Positions 5,845-13,200 of a DNA stretch of 24,301 nucleotides are shown piece by piece. The stretch comes from a virus, in IMG/VR virus record IMGVR_UViG_3300021197_000004, positions 1 through 24,301 of that record. One strand, written 5' to 3'. The notes under the pieces are model-generated. The model did no database searches. It was not told the origin of the DNA and worked only from the letters and a program-made list of their open reading frames with translations. The stretch's first letter is position 1. Every line of letters begins with the position of its first letter. The position numbers were made by a program, and so were the translations under genes.

Positions 5845-6159
5845 TCAGAACGGAATGTCAGCATCTAGCTCTTCCATCGTCATATCTTCTTTAGCCGTAG
5901 TTCCTTGCCCCGCAGAACCTGCTGGTGATCCTGAGTCGGTATAAAATACCTTAACATTGCCAAGAATAGGGGTTTTAGTCCCAGCGTCACGCTCTTCTTT
6001 ATCGACGGTCTGGCTGATAAAACCATTGTTGTCATACTGATCAGCTACTGCTGTATCTACAAAGGTAGTTAGGTCAAGATAAGTGCCTTTTGCTCCCTTA
6101 TACAGGCGCGACTTGTCGATTTTGGTAACATCAATTCGTACTGATAAGCCTACTTTCAT
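5845..6159 (-). CDS. Single-stranded DNA-binding protein-like, 104 aa
   Basis: The protein has a compact beta-rich body (residues 1-75) with the block DVTKIDKSRLYKGAKGTYLD, a low-complexity Gly/Ala/Ser linker, and an acidic C-terminal tail ending DADIPF. That tail is the hallmark of bacterial and phage SSB proteins, which use it to recruit partner enzymes. At 104 aa it is shorter than E. coli SSB. The ATG overlaps the exonuclease stop by 4 bases (ATGA), so SSB, exonuclease and annealing protein form one coupled operon. The tail and operon support the call. The fold itself is inferred. Confidence 0.75.
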   Translation of the reverse strand: MKVGLSVRIDVTKIDKSRLYKGAKGTYLDLTTFVDTAVADQYDNNGFISQTVDKEERDAGTKTPILGNVKVFYTDSGSPAGSAGQGTTAKEDMTMEELDADIPF

Positions 6160-6755
6160 TTTAACTTCTCCACTTGGTTTAAAATTTCCGCTACAGCCTT
6201 ATCGACCTCAGCGGCTAGTTTTGCGATATATTCATCATCGCGGTCAACACGCACAAGAACGTGCGGCATTTCTGGGTGGTAGGCAAAAAAGTCCCACCAC
6301 TCCCGTTTGGTTATCCACATACAGCCTTGAATTTGCTGCCAGTATTTTTTTACTCCTTCTTGCGGGTTAATCATATATTCCGCGTGCGTGGTAGGAGCAG
6401 GGCATTTAATTTCTAAACCACCTTGATTGTCTACCAATCCATCTGGAGAGCAACCAAACTTAAAGCTGGTGTCGAGGATAAATCCAGTCTCGATAACATT
6501 GTTGCCGGATATAAACTCGTATGCCTCTCTAGCTTCAGGCTCTAGATCAGTACCTCTCTGCATCCATTCGTTTACATATACAGGCTCTGCACACCCTCTA
6601 ATATTTTCTGCCACCAACTGCGCGATATATTTTGTCGCTTGTGATGATGGCTTTCCTGTTTGGGTTATAAGTCGCGCAAAACCACTGGCTGAAGGCTTGC
6701 CTAATCTTGCGGCAAGCCACTCATCCGTTCCCTGTTCATGGTCTAGGATAATCAT
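6156..6755 (-). CDS. YqaJ-like (lambda Exo-type) recombination exonuclease
   Basis: This is a PD-(D/E)xK nuclease of the YqaJ/lambda exonuclease class, which chews one strand of double-stranded ends to expose single strands for annealing. The motifs are in order: EQGTDEWLAARLGKPSAS at residues 7-24, RGTDLEPEA (67-75), the metal-binding CSPDGLV with Asp105, LEIKCP with Glu115 and Lys117, and the YWQQIQGCMW helix (138-147). The length of 199 aa is normal for the class. It is coupled by 4-base overlaps to the SSB-like gene downstream and the DUF1071 annealing protein upstream, the usual two-component recombinase pair. Confidence 0.93.
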   Translation of the reverse strand: MIILDHEQGTDEWLAARLGKPSASGFARLITQTGKPSSQATKYIAQLVAENIRGCAEPVYVNEWMQRGTDLEPEAREAYEFISGNNVIETGFILDTSFKFGCSPDGLVDNQGGLEIKCPAPTTHAEYMINPQEGVKKYWQQIQGCMWITKREWWDFFAYHPEMPHVLVRVDRDDEYIAKLAAEVDKAVAEILNQVEKLK

Positions 6756-7330
6756 CCATACACCCTGCGCTTGTTACGCAGAGCGTGCATAGCCCTGTCA
6801 AACTGCAAAGCAAGTAGTTGGCTTGGATTTTCGCACTTAAAATGCTTACAAAATGCGCCAACATCAGCATCACTTTCTTCAATCATGGCTTTAAGCTCTT
6901 TAGCTTGATCCTCAGTGATAATGGCATTTGCAACAACAGGGTTTATATCTTCGCCCGCATAAATGTGATGGCCAAGCCCGAACATTGCAAAACATTTAAC
7001 CAGACAGCGCATTTTGCTGGAGTTAATTGCAAATTTATCAGGGTTAGATATTGCTTTGTTTCGATGGTCCATAACAGGTAACCACATGTGTCGCATCATC
7101 ATCTGATCTTGCTCTGTACCAGTATGAATATGTACACAGCAAGTTACTTCTACTGTTCCTGTATCTTCACATTTATCTTGTTCAAACGAATAATGCAGAT
7201 CAGGGTAATGCTCCATCATAGTGCCGTAAGCCCATGCCCACGACAGATATGATAAGTTACCTTTTTTCTCAATATGCTGAGATACATCAATGGCAGATAA
7301 AGTTTGCCAAACTTGTTTAGATAAGCTCAT
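6752..7330 (-). CDS. DUF1071-family single-strand annealing protein
   Basis: The diagnostic motif SYLSWAWAYGTMMEHYP (residues 27-43) and the later FAMFGLGHHIYAGEDI region match DUF1071 proteins. These are regarded as single-strand annealing proteins functionally like Erf, Sak or Red-beta. They pair complementary strands exposed by the partner exonuclease. The C-terminal third is helical and charged and ends in RNKRRVYG. GGAGG precedes the ATG at 7330 by 6 bases, inside the preceding 59-aa gene. The next gene, coupled by 4 bases, encodes the YqaJ exonuclease. Confidence 0.88.
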   Translation of the reverse strand: MSLSKQVWQTLSAIDVSQHIEKKGNLSYLSWAWAYGTMMEHYPDLHYSFEQDKCEDTGTVEVTCCVHIHTGTEQDQMMMRHMWLPVMDHRNKAISNPDKFAINSSKMRCLVKCFAMFGLGHHIYAGEDINPVVANAIITEDQAKELKAMIEESDADVGAFCKHFKCENPSQLLALQFDRAMHALRNKRRVYG

Positions 7331-7496
7331 TTAGACCTCCTACAGTCAGCTCAGTTTTTGCAGTATTGCACTGCTCCAAAGCATACTGGTCTGCATAGCC
7401 CCAGTAATACTCTGGATTTTCTACATCCCGTACAGGATGCCCATGTAAACAGTCGTATTCGCCCTGTTCGTAATAACTTAAATCGTTAATGTTCAT
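7317..7496 (-). CDS. Small conserved-looking protein, 59 aa
   Basis: The ATG at 7496 overlaps the preceding TGA by 4 bases (ATGA), and the end overlaps the annealing-protein start by 14 bases. The protein starts MNINDLSYYEQGEYDCLHGHP and continues with GYADQYALEQ, so its pattern is YxQGxxDCxxGxP, a gap of about 12, then GYxxQYxxEQ. I recall similar small phage proteins of unknown function. The spacing of the Gly, Pro and aromatic residues loosely recalls ribosome-modulation-factor-like peptides, but the match is superficial. It is an acidic soluble peptide with no membrane segment. Confidence 0.75.
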   Translation of the reverse strand: MNINDLSYYEQGEYDCLHGHPVRDVENPEYYWGYADQYALEQCNTAKTELTVGGLNELI

Positions 7497-7756
7497 CGTT
7501 CAATCCCCTCGAATATATCCATGCAAATGTTTTCCCATAGTTCACCCCAGTTAATTCCATCAAAATCAAGAAAATCCTTAATCATGGTCGGAGTTTCTGC
7601 AACCTGTTCGTCAATAATTGACTCAATAAAACCTTGCAGATTGTCTGGGCTTTCGCAACAATCTTCTTCCAGCAAATTTCTAATGTAATCACCAAACCAA
7701 AGATTGATAAGCCAAGTATTACGATTAGTCCAGCCGTTATATTTTTTTATAGTCAT
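7493..7756 (-). CDS. NGWTNxxTW-type small phage protein, 87 aa
   Basis: The N-terminal motif YNGWTNRNTWLINLWFGD (about residues 6-23) is shared by many small phage and plasmid proteins, which I associate with the DUF7249 family. The role is unknown. The rest is acidic and helical, with a cysteine pair (CC, about 33-34). Of two adjacent ATGs the second (7756) is preferred, because the AGGAGG ribosome binding site lies 5 bases before it but only 2 before the first. It is the first gene of a coupled run leading into the recombination operon. Confidence 0.82.
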   Translation of the reverse strand: MTIKKYNGWTNRNTWLINLWFGDYIRNLLEEDCCESPDNLQGFIESIIDEQVAETPTMIKDFLDFDGINWGELWENICMDIFEGIER

Positions 7757-7776
7757 CATTGCCTCCTACAGCAAAT

Positions 7777-7790
7777 GCCCCCGAAGGGGC
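7777..7790 (-). terminator. TTCG hairpin after the 120-aa gene
   Basis: On the minus strand GCCCC, a TTCG loop and GGGGC form a 5-bp stem, 7 bases after the stop of the 7798-8160 gene. Only ATTTG follows, so it is at best a partial terminator. Readthrough would feed the recombination operon, which shows no clear promoter of its own. Confidence 0.6.
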
Positions 7791-7797
7791 GGTTAAA

Positions 7798-8160
7798 TTA
7801 TGCGCCGAGTTCAAATTTATTGGTTTTGCCAGCATAATTAGTATGTTTGAACATCCACTTGCCGTTAGTAAATTCCAAAAAACAAGGCGACTCCCATTCT
7901 TCACACACCACCTTTTCATCATCCTGTACTGACCAATCCATAATATATTCTGCCCAGTAGTCATCGCGCTGACTGATAGTTGTATCAAGGGTAGGAATAC
8001 CGTTCTCTAGGATTCTTTTAACGCAAGCGCCAGAAAGGTTTTCCATAACGTATGTATTACCGCCTTTAGACTTCCAGTGTTGCGGACATTCGCCCTTACC
8101 TTCCCAAGTGTGCGCTCCGTAGTTTTCTTCTAATTGAGTATTTATTACTAATTTAGCCAT
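7798..8160 (-). CDS. Conserved hypothetical phage protein, 120 aa
   Basis: The N-terminus MAKLVINTQLEENYGAHTW, followed by GECPQHWKSKGGNTYVMENL, matches a conserved small family I recall from aquatic phages. The family has no known function. The product is soluble and contains four cysteines and several tryptophans, so a metal site is conceivable but there is no clear CxxC pair. It has its own promoter (TATAAT at 8194-8199), the shared TCAATAAATAAAGG leader and a TTCG-loop hairpin after the stop. The same unit design is seen around 692-982 and 1098-1484. Confidence 0.85.
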   Translation of the reverse strand: MAKLVINTQLEENYGAHTWEGKGECPQHWKSKGGNTYVMENLSGACVKRILENGIPTLDTTISQRDDYWAEYIMDWSVQDDEKVVCEEWESPCFLEFTNGKWMFKHTNYAGKTNKFELGA

Positions 8161-8193
8161 AACGTATTACCTTTATTTATTGAATGTGGTTAC

Positions 8194-8222
8194 ATTATAG
8201 GCCATATTAGTTAAAAAGTACA
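8194..8222 (-). promoter_or_regulatory. Promoter of the 120-aa gene and recombination operon
   Basis: A consensus TATAAT (8194-8199) lies 33 bases before the ATG at 8160. Seventeen bases further upstream is TGTACT (8217-8222), a mediocre -35 box. It follows the endolysin terminator directly, so it starts a new transcript. Genes down to the regulator at 5545 have no clear promoter and may be reached by readthrough of the hairpin at 7777. Confidence 0.6.
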
Positions 8223-8243
8223 CTTTTTTGTTAATTAATATGC

Positions 8244-8271
8244 AAAAAAAAGCCCCGCACTTGGCAGGGCT
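8244..8271 (-). terminator. Strong intrinsic terminator after endolysin
   Basis: On the minus strand an 8-bp stem, AGCCCTGC with GTGGGGCT-side partners including one G-T pair, closes a 5-base loop (CAAGT). It is followed by a run of T residues (8244-8251). It ends the late morphogenesis and lysis transcript. Confidence 0.88.
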
Positions 8272-8288
8272 AGTGTTCTATGTGGAAC

Positions 8289-8681
8289 TTAATACGACCA
8301 AATAGCAGGGCAGGGGAAGCCGTCCTCTTCTGTGCAGGCATCTAGGTGGATAAACCGACCACCACCTTTCTGCTGGATACCTATTCTCTGTATACCATGC
8401 TTCTGTGCCACTCTAATGATTTCTAAAGCGTTTTCTCCGCTGGCCAGTATATCTACCGCCTTACCGTGCGTATGCGCTCCTTTGACCTCTTTGCGGGCTT
8501 CTATGGGGTGTTCTGGCGACCTGTAAGCAGAGGATAGTGCAAAACTAAAGCCGCACTCTTCGCGAATAGCGTTTAAAGTCTTTAGGAAGTCAGGATCAAA
8601 GCCTTGGTCGCCTGTGTGTCGGCAGGCCAATTCTTTCGGCTTAAAGTAATTCTTGTCTTCTGTCTTGGGTGATTTAGCCAT
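8289..8681 (-). CDS. M15-family peptidase endolysin
   Basis: The protein is a stand-alone zinc peptidase of the M15_3 type, which cleaves peptide cross-links in peptidoglycan at lysis. The zinc ligands are visible. The motif GAHTHGKAVD (residues 68-77) supplies His70 and Asp77, and RFIHLD supplies His112. The upstream YRSPEHP (53-59) is the usual substrate-side arginine region. At 130 aa it is a minimal endolysin without a cell-wall-binding domain or signal peptide, so it needs a holin to reach the wall. The holin gene ends one base before this gene's start, and the strong terminator follows. Confidence 0.92.
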   Translation of the reverse strand: MAKSPKTEDKNYFKPKELACRHTGDQGFDPDFLKTLNAIREECGFSFALSSAYRSPEHPIEARKEVKGAHTHGKAVDILASGENALEIIRVAQKHGIQRIGIQQKGGGRFIHLDACTEEDGFPCPAIWSY

Positions 8682-8682
8682 T

Positions 8683-9063
8683 TTACTTTCCCTCTATGTT
8701 CTTGGTCTTTTCGAAGCTACGCATACCGCCTAACCCTAATAGACCGCCAAGTATAGGCATAAGTGTACCACCATCTGCTTGCGGTATCACAATGCCGAAT
8801 CCAGCAGCAATAGGTGAGATTAAGTAGTTGACTCCAAGGGCAAGGACGCAGACCCAGCCTGTTGCTGGTCGCCAAGAGCTTTGGAACCAGTTTCCTTTGG
8901 CTTCTTGAGTATTGAGTTTAACCTGTGCCAGTGCAAGTTCCTGTGCGTGTTTATCCGACAAGGTGCTGATTTCGTGCGCGAGTTTGGCCTTCTGATCTTT
9001 GTCCTCCACAAATTTATCAAGTAAGCCCGTTACTGGGCCGATTAATGAAGCGACGATGCTCAT
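8683..9063 (-). CDS. Holin, DUF3154 / GTA-holin type
   Basis: The 126-aa product has an N-terminal amphipathic stretch (SIVASLIGPVTGLLDKF) and a charged coiled-coil-like part (20-55). The family-typical WRPATGWVCVLALGVNYLI membrane segment follows (about 65-83), then further hydrophobic segments to residue 114. The C-terminus is charged (FEKTKNIEGK). The WRPxxGW motif matches DUF3154/GTA_holin_3TM. Such proteins open the inner membrane for the endolysin. The start is ATG 9063, which overlaps the preceding TGA by 4 bases. Longer starts would lie inside that gene. It is immediately upstream of the M15 endolysin. Confidence 0.85.
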   Translation of the reverse strand: MSIVASLIGPVTGLLDKFVEDKDQKAKLAHEISTLSDKHAQELALAQVKLNTQEAKGNWFQSSWRPATGWVCVLALGVNYLISPIAAGFGIVIPQADGGTLMPILGGLLGLGGMRSFEKTKNIEGK

Positions 9064-9245
9064 ACAATACCTTTCTCGATTAGGAACAAGCCGATAATCA
9101 GGGGATACATACCCCAAAGCATTAGCTCACTTTTCCTGAATCTTTCTGACCCATCATCCAATCGCTTTTCGATATTCGCGTATCGGATAGCGCATTCTTT
9201 CTCGTGGCCTTCTAAACGTATCAGGGCTTCTTTAACAGTGGCCAT
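9060..9245 (-). CDS. Small coiled-coil membrane protein, 61 aa (lysis-associated)
   Basis: Residues 1-40 form a charged amphipathic helix (VKEALIRLEGHEKECAIRYANIEKRL region) and residues 41-59 a single membrane segment (LMLWGMYPLIIGLFLIEKG). This layout is like XhlA-type hemolysin and accessory holin proteins. It directly precedes the holin with a 4-base overlap, so a role in lysis, as accessory holin or antiholin, is reasonable. The family match is by architecture rather than a unique motif. AGAGGAAA precedes the ATG at 9245. Confidence 0.72.
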   Translation of the reverse strand: MATVKEALIRLEGHEKECAIRYANIEKRLDDGSERFRKSELMLWGMYPLIIGLFLIEKGIV

Positions 9246-9455
9246 TCAGCTTTCCTCTTTCTCCAGATCAGCAACTAGCATATTAATAAATGCGTCTTTG
9301 CCTACTGAAAGCTGGTCTAAGTTAAACTGAGTAGACTTGATTTTCCTGTCGAGATCGTTGCAGTGATTAACCATCGCCTGCTGCTGCTCAGTCATGTCTT
9401 CGTAAATGTATTCTTGATCGTTGATCGTGATGGGAGTTGTTTTTTTCTCGCCCAT
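9246..9455 (-). CDS. Small DUF6447-like protein, 69 aa
   Basis: The pattern TPITINDQEYIYEDMTEQQQ, then a helical DLDRKIKSTQFNLDQLSVGKDAF and a final LEKEES, matches small phage proteins I associate with DUF6447. The function is unknown. It is soluble and mostly helical, with no cysteine-based site. A very strong ribosome binding site (AAGGAG) lies 7 bases before the ATG at 9455. It stands at the head of the lysis cluster, with its stop one base before the next start, so it may be a lysis regulator or an unrelated structural helper. Confidence 0.75.
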   Translation of the reverse strand: MGEKKTTPITINDQEYIYEDMTEQQQAMVNHCNDLDRKIKSTQFNLDQLSVGKDAFINMLVADLEKEES

Positions 9456-9491
9456 GTTAATCTCCTTTTTAAGTTAATTTATTACCAAGGG

Positions 9492-9950
9492 TTAAATTAT
9501 TCCGCTTTTTACGAGATAGTAGCTACCAGCGAAAAATGCCAGCACCACAATTGTAGCACCGATATTCTTTACTGTATCACCAATCTGACGTTGCTTCTTG
9601 AGCTTAGCAAGTCTAATTTTTTCTAGTTTATGCTTGTGGTCTAGAATAGACTTGTTCTGTAGCATCAGCATGTCACGCCAGACCAGCTTAGGCGTTATCT
9701 TCTTTAGCTCCTTCTCCTGCTCTCGTATGGCGTTCTTAGCCCATGCAAGCTCCAGAGCCTCTTCCTGTGTTAGTACATGATCGCCTGCTTTAGTAGCTTC
9801 TTCAATGCTCTCTACAGCTACCTTGCTGTCAGTGAGGCTAGTAAATAATCCCGACAGACCTGACAAGTGATCCCCAGACTCTTTTACGGTAGCAATGCCA
9901 TCGTTAAGAGCCTTGAGGATACCTACAACTGCTGAGATTTCTGCAATCAT
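9492..9950 (-). CDS. Tail-anchored helical membrane protein, 152 aa
   Basis: The N-terminal part (MIAEISAVVGILKALNDGIATVKE) is hydrophobic-amphipathic. A long helical, charged middle contains EEALELAWAKNAIREQEKELKK and LVWRDMLML. The C-terminus has one membrane span (about residues 130-149, IGATIVVLAFFAGSYYLV). Similar proteins are common in marine and cyanophage genomes without a proven role. Its place just before the lysis genes fits a spanin-like, holin-like or virion membrane role. The start overlaps the upstream stop as TAATG. Confidence 0.75.
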   Translation of the reverse strand: MIAEISAVVGILKALNDGIATVKESGDHLSGLSGLFTSLTDSKVAVESIEEATKAGDHVLTQEEALELAWAKNAIREQEKELKKITPKLVWRDMLMLQNKSILDHKHKLEKIRLAKLKKQRQIGDTVKNIGATIVVLAFFAGSYYLVKSGII

Positions 9951-10192
9951 TACGCGCTATACCCGTTACCTGCGCTGATGGCTGCATTGGCTGCGGTCAT
10001 GTCTTCGCTGCCCCAATCGTCTTTAGCAACCATAAGCTCTAGGTGCTGTACGTTGCGGTCTACGCAGCCTTGACGGTCTTCGGTATCGTCTTCTGCCATA
10101 GAGTCGCCTGCGATGATTGCGGTGATTAAAGCTACGCTGTCGCCCATTGCTGAGTAGTCTTGTGCTAGTTGTTCTTCGGTGCGTGGTTCCAT
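9950..10192 (-). CDS. Hypothetical acidic protein, 80 aa
   Basis: I do not recognise a family with confidence. The protein is acidic, with alternating short helices (EEQLAQDYSAMGDSVALITAIIAGDS, then RNVQHLELMVAKDDW) and no membrane segment. AGAGGA precedes the ATG at 10192 by about 8 bases. It lies 16 bases after the large fibre gene and is coupled by TAATG to the membrane protein that follows. It may be a fibre chaperone or an unrelated small protein. Position is the only clue. Confidence 0.75.
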   Translation of the reverse strand: MEPRTEEQLAQDYSAMGDSVALITAIIAGDSMAEDDTEDRQGCVDRNVQHLELMVAKDDWGSEDMTAANAAISAGNGYSA

Positions 10193-10208
10193 TGTTTTAT
10201 TCCTCTAA

Positions 10209-13200
10209 TTAAATTGCTGAGATGATGAAGGCGAGTAGTTCACTGTAGCGAACACCCATCCTAGTCTTTTCTTCGTTGGTTTCTTCGTCAGTCCAAGTAG
10301 TGCTGATGAACATTGCGTAGTCACCTGCGTCTAAACCCTCAGCAGCAAACGCAGCCTGTAGGTCTTGAGCAATGATTCCAAAGTGGACGCGAGCCTCATC
10401 GCCCTTCTCAGCTACTGAAGACTTCCAACGGAACTTACGCAGCAACCCTTTACAGGCTACAGCTACGCGTTGTTCTGCGTCAGACAGCTCTGCAATGTCC
10501 TGCTTCTCGTTGCGGTCAGATGTCTGGATAGTGCCGTTGGTGGCGTAGATGTCATCAAAGCGAACAGAACTGATTCCTAAGTCTATAGCATTATCCCTTC
10601 CGCTATTTGTTGAACTGTTAAAAGGAATTACTGCATCATTAGCATTGTTAAATTCTAAACCTGTATCTGCGGAGCCAATAGATAGCTGACCAGCCCTAGT
10701 ACCAATCCTGCCCACTTCACTCGAATCTTTATAAAAAAGCTGAGTAGGGCCGTCGCTGGATAGCCTCGTTAATACGCTTGCTTGAGTTCCGCTTGCGGTC
10801 GAATAAACTTGACCATTGCTGTATAAAACAGTGCCTGCTGTAGTCTGCGATGTAGCGGTCTTACCCACCAATAGGTTGCCCGAGCTATCAAAGATACCCC
10901 GTGGATTACCATCACCATCTGACAAGACGATGTTGTTGCTTGAGGTGCGGATGTCGAGGCCGTTTTGGTTGCCGTTGTAGCCGCCAATGATGGTATTCTT
11001 TGAGCCTGTGGTCATTAAATGACCTGCACCGTAGTTGCCTACGTTTGCAATGGTTCCTGAACCAACAAAGGTGTTGTATAGACCCGTTGTTAAATTGGAG
11101 CCTGCTCGTCTACCGACTGCTGTATTAAAAGTACCTGTAGTTAGAGTAATCAGTGCTTCATGCCCGATGGCTGTATTCACCCCACCTGTTGTGCAGGCTT
11201 TCAATACGTCAGCTCCAACAGCCACGTTTTCAGATGCGGTGGTGCTTGCGGTTAAAGCATTATGACCGACTGCTGTGTTGTCTCCATCTCCGCTTCCGCT
11301 AAACGCCCTCAAAGCAGAGTCACCGATGGCTACGTTTTTGCTTGCGGTGTTTGAGGTGTATAAAGACCTAAAGCCAAGAGCTACGTTAGATTGTCCAGAA
11401 GTGATTCCGTATCCAGCATCTTTACCAAGTGCAGTGTTCTCACTGCCTGTGGTGTTTGCGACTAAAGCACTTCTACCAACGGCTGTGTTGTTCCCTCCAG
11501 TAGTTATGTTAGCGCCAGCGTCCTTACCTACAGCAGTATTTGCAGAAGCAGTTGTACAGGCATATAAAGTACCACTACCAAGAGCTGTGTTAACGTCTCC
11601 TGTGGTGTTTGATTGTAAAGCAGACGTACCAACTGCTGTGTTGGAAGATGCTGTGGTGTTTGCGGTTAAAACATTTGCACCCACTCCTACGTTAGAAGAA
11701 CCTGAAGTGTTTGCGGCTAATACGCTGTGTCCAACTGCTGTGTTAGCGCTTGCGGTTGTAGCGGTACTTAAAGCCGCGTTTCCTATAGCTATGTTAGTCG
11801 AACCAGTTGTTATGGCGTAACCTGCATTTACTCCAAAGGCGTGATTGTAACTACCTGTGGTATTTGATTGTAAAGCGCCTTTACCAGTTGCTACGTTCTC
11901 TGTGCCTGTGGTGTTTGCTGTTAAAGATTTATAACCAACGGCTGTGTTGTTACTGGCTGTGGTGTTTGCGTCTAGAGCGTCTACTCCCATTGCAGTATTA
12001 TTACTACCTGTTGTATTAAGTCCTAAAGCCGCATAACCATACGCTGAGTTATCATTACCTGTGGTGTTAGCATCTAACGAAACCGTACCCACTGCTGAGT
12101 TACGAGTACCTGTAGTGTTTGCGACTAAAGCACTTTTACCAACTGCTGTGTTATGTGATGCTGTAGTGTTAGCATAAAGTGCGCCTTGACCCACAGCCGT
12201 ATTTTCTACTCCAGTAGTATTGCCACTTAAAGAAGAAGAACCTACAGCAACGTTTTCAATACCAGTGATATTAGCGTCTAAAGCTGATGCGCCAACTGCT
12301 GTGTTGTTGTGACCTGTGGTGTTTGCTTCTAAAGCAAATCTACCGACAGCCGTATTGTTACTAGCCGTTGTATTTCGGTGAAGTGCCTGTAAGCCCACAG
12401 CAGTGTTTTGTGAACCTGTGGTGTTGAATCTCAAGGCGTACATACCAATGGCGGTATTCTCAACCCCCGTAGTGTTACTTGTTGCTGCGCTAAAACCTAC
12501 AGCCGTATTGTCTCTGCTGGTGTTTGCGTATAAAGAAGCATAGCCAACTGCTGTGTTTGAAGCGCCTGTGGCGTTTGTGCTTAAAGAATACGCGCCAACT
12601 GCGGTACTGTAGAGACCAGTAGTAATCGCAGTACCTGCTTCATCACCCACGACAGTATTATAATTACCACCGCTTACAATGCTGTTACCTGCGTTGACAC
12701 CGAAACGGACGTTAGAGGTTCCTGCGGTTGGGGTGGATAGAGAGCCGTCTGATGCTATGCGGAATCTTTCGGCATCAGCCGTGATAAACCTAATGTAGTT
12801 AGCGTTGTCTGAGTGGATAGAGTAGGCGTTACTGGCTCCCCAACGGACACGATAGTTTGCATCTAAGTCTAACTGTCCTACGGATATGTCCACGTTGCCC
12901 GTAACGTCTATGCCTGTTTGGCTTATGACCATATTAGATGGAGAGCCATCATCATCACGGAAAGTCACGCTGTCACTGTCAATGTACAATGTGCCTACTG
13001 TGTTCTGTAAATGCGTGTAGCCAGAAGCGTGATGCTTAATTTTAAATTCGTCACTATCGCCTAGTGTTAATTCATCCCCGTCGCCCAATGCTATGCCACC
13101 GTTGGCTGTGATTTCGCCTGTGCTTGTAAGTGCCGCAAACGTAGGACTGTCACCTGTAGCAACACCCTGATTCAAAGCCTTAACGCTTGCAATAGCAGTC

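Noticed and set aside
7737-7988. Minus-strand frame of 83 codons across the 7777 hairpin
   Set aside because: It is out of frame with the well-supported 7798-8160 gene and crosses its stop and hairpin.
11275-11820. Long plus-strand open frame (181 codons) inside the fibre gene, with a second at 11035-11265
   Set aside because: The repeats of the fibre gene keep the opposite strand free of stops. The predicted product is low-complexity Val/Ala/Pro repeats without a ribosome binding site.
11076-12659. Regular 51-base repeats that could look like a CRISPR array
   Set aside because: The repeats are diverged, translated throughout as 17-residue units, and have no unique spacers.
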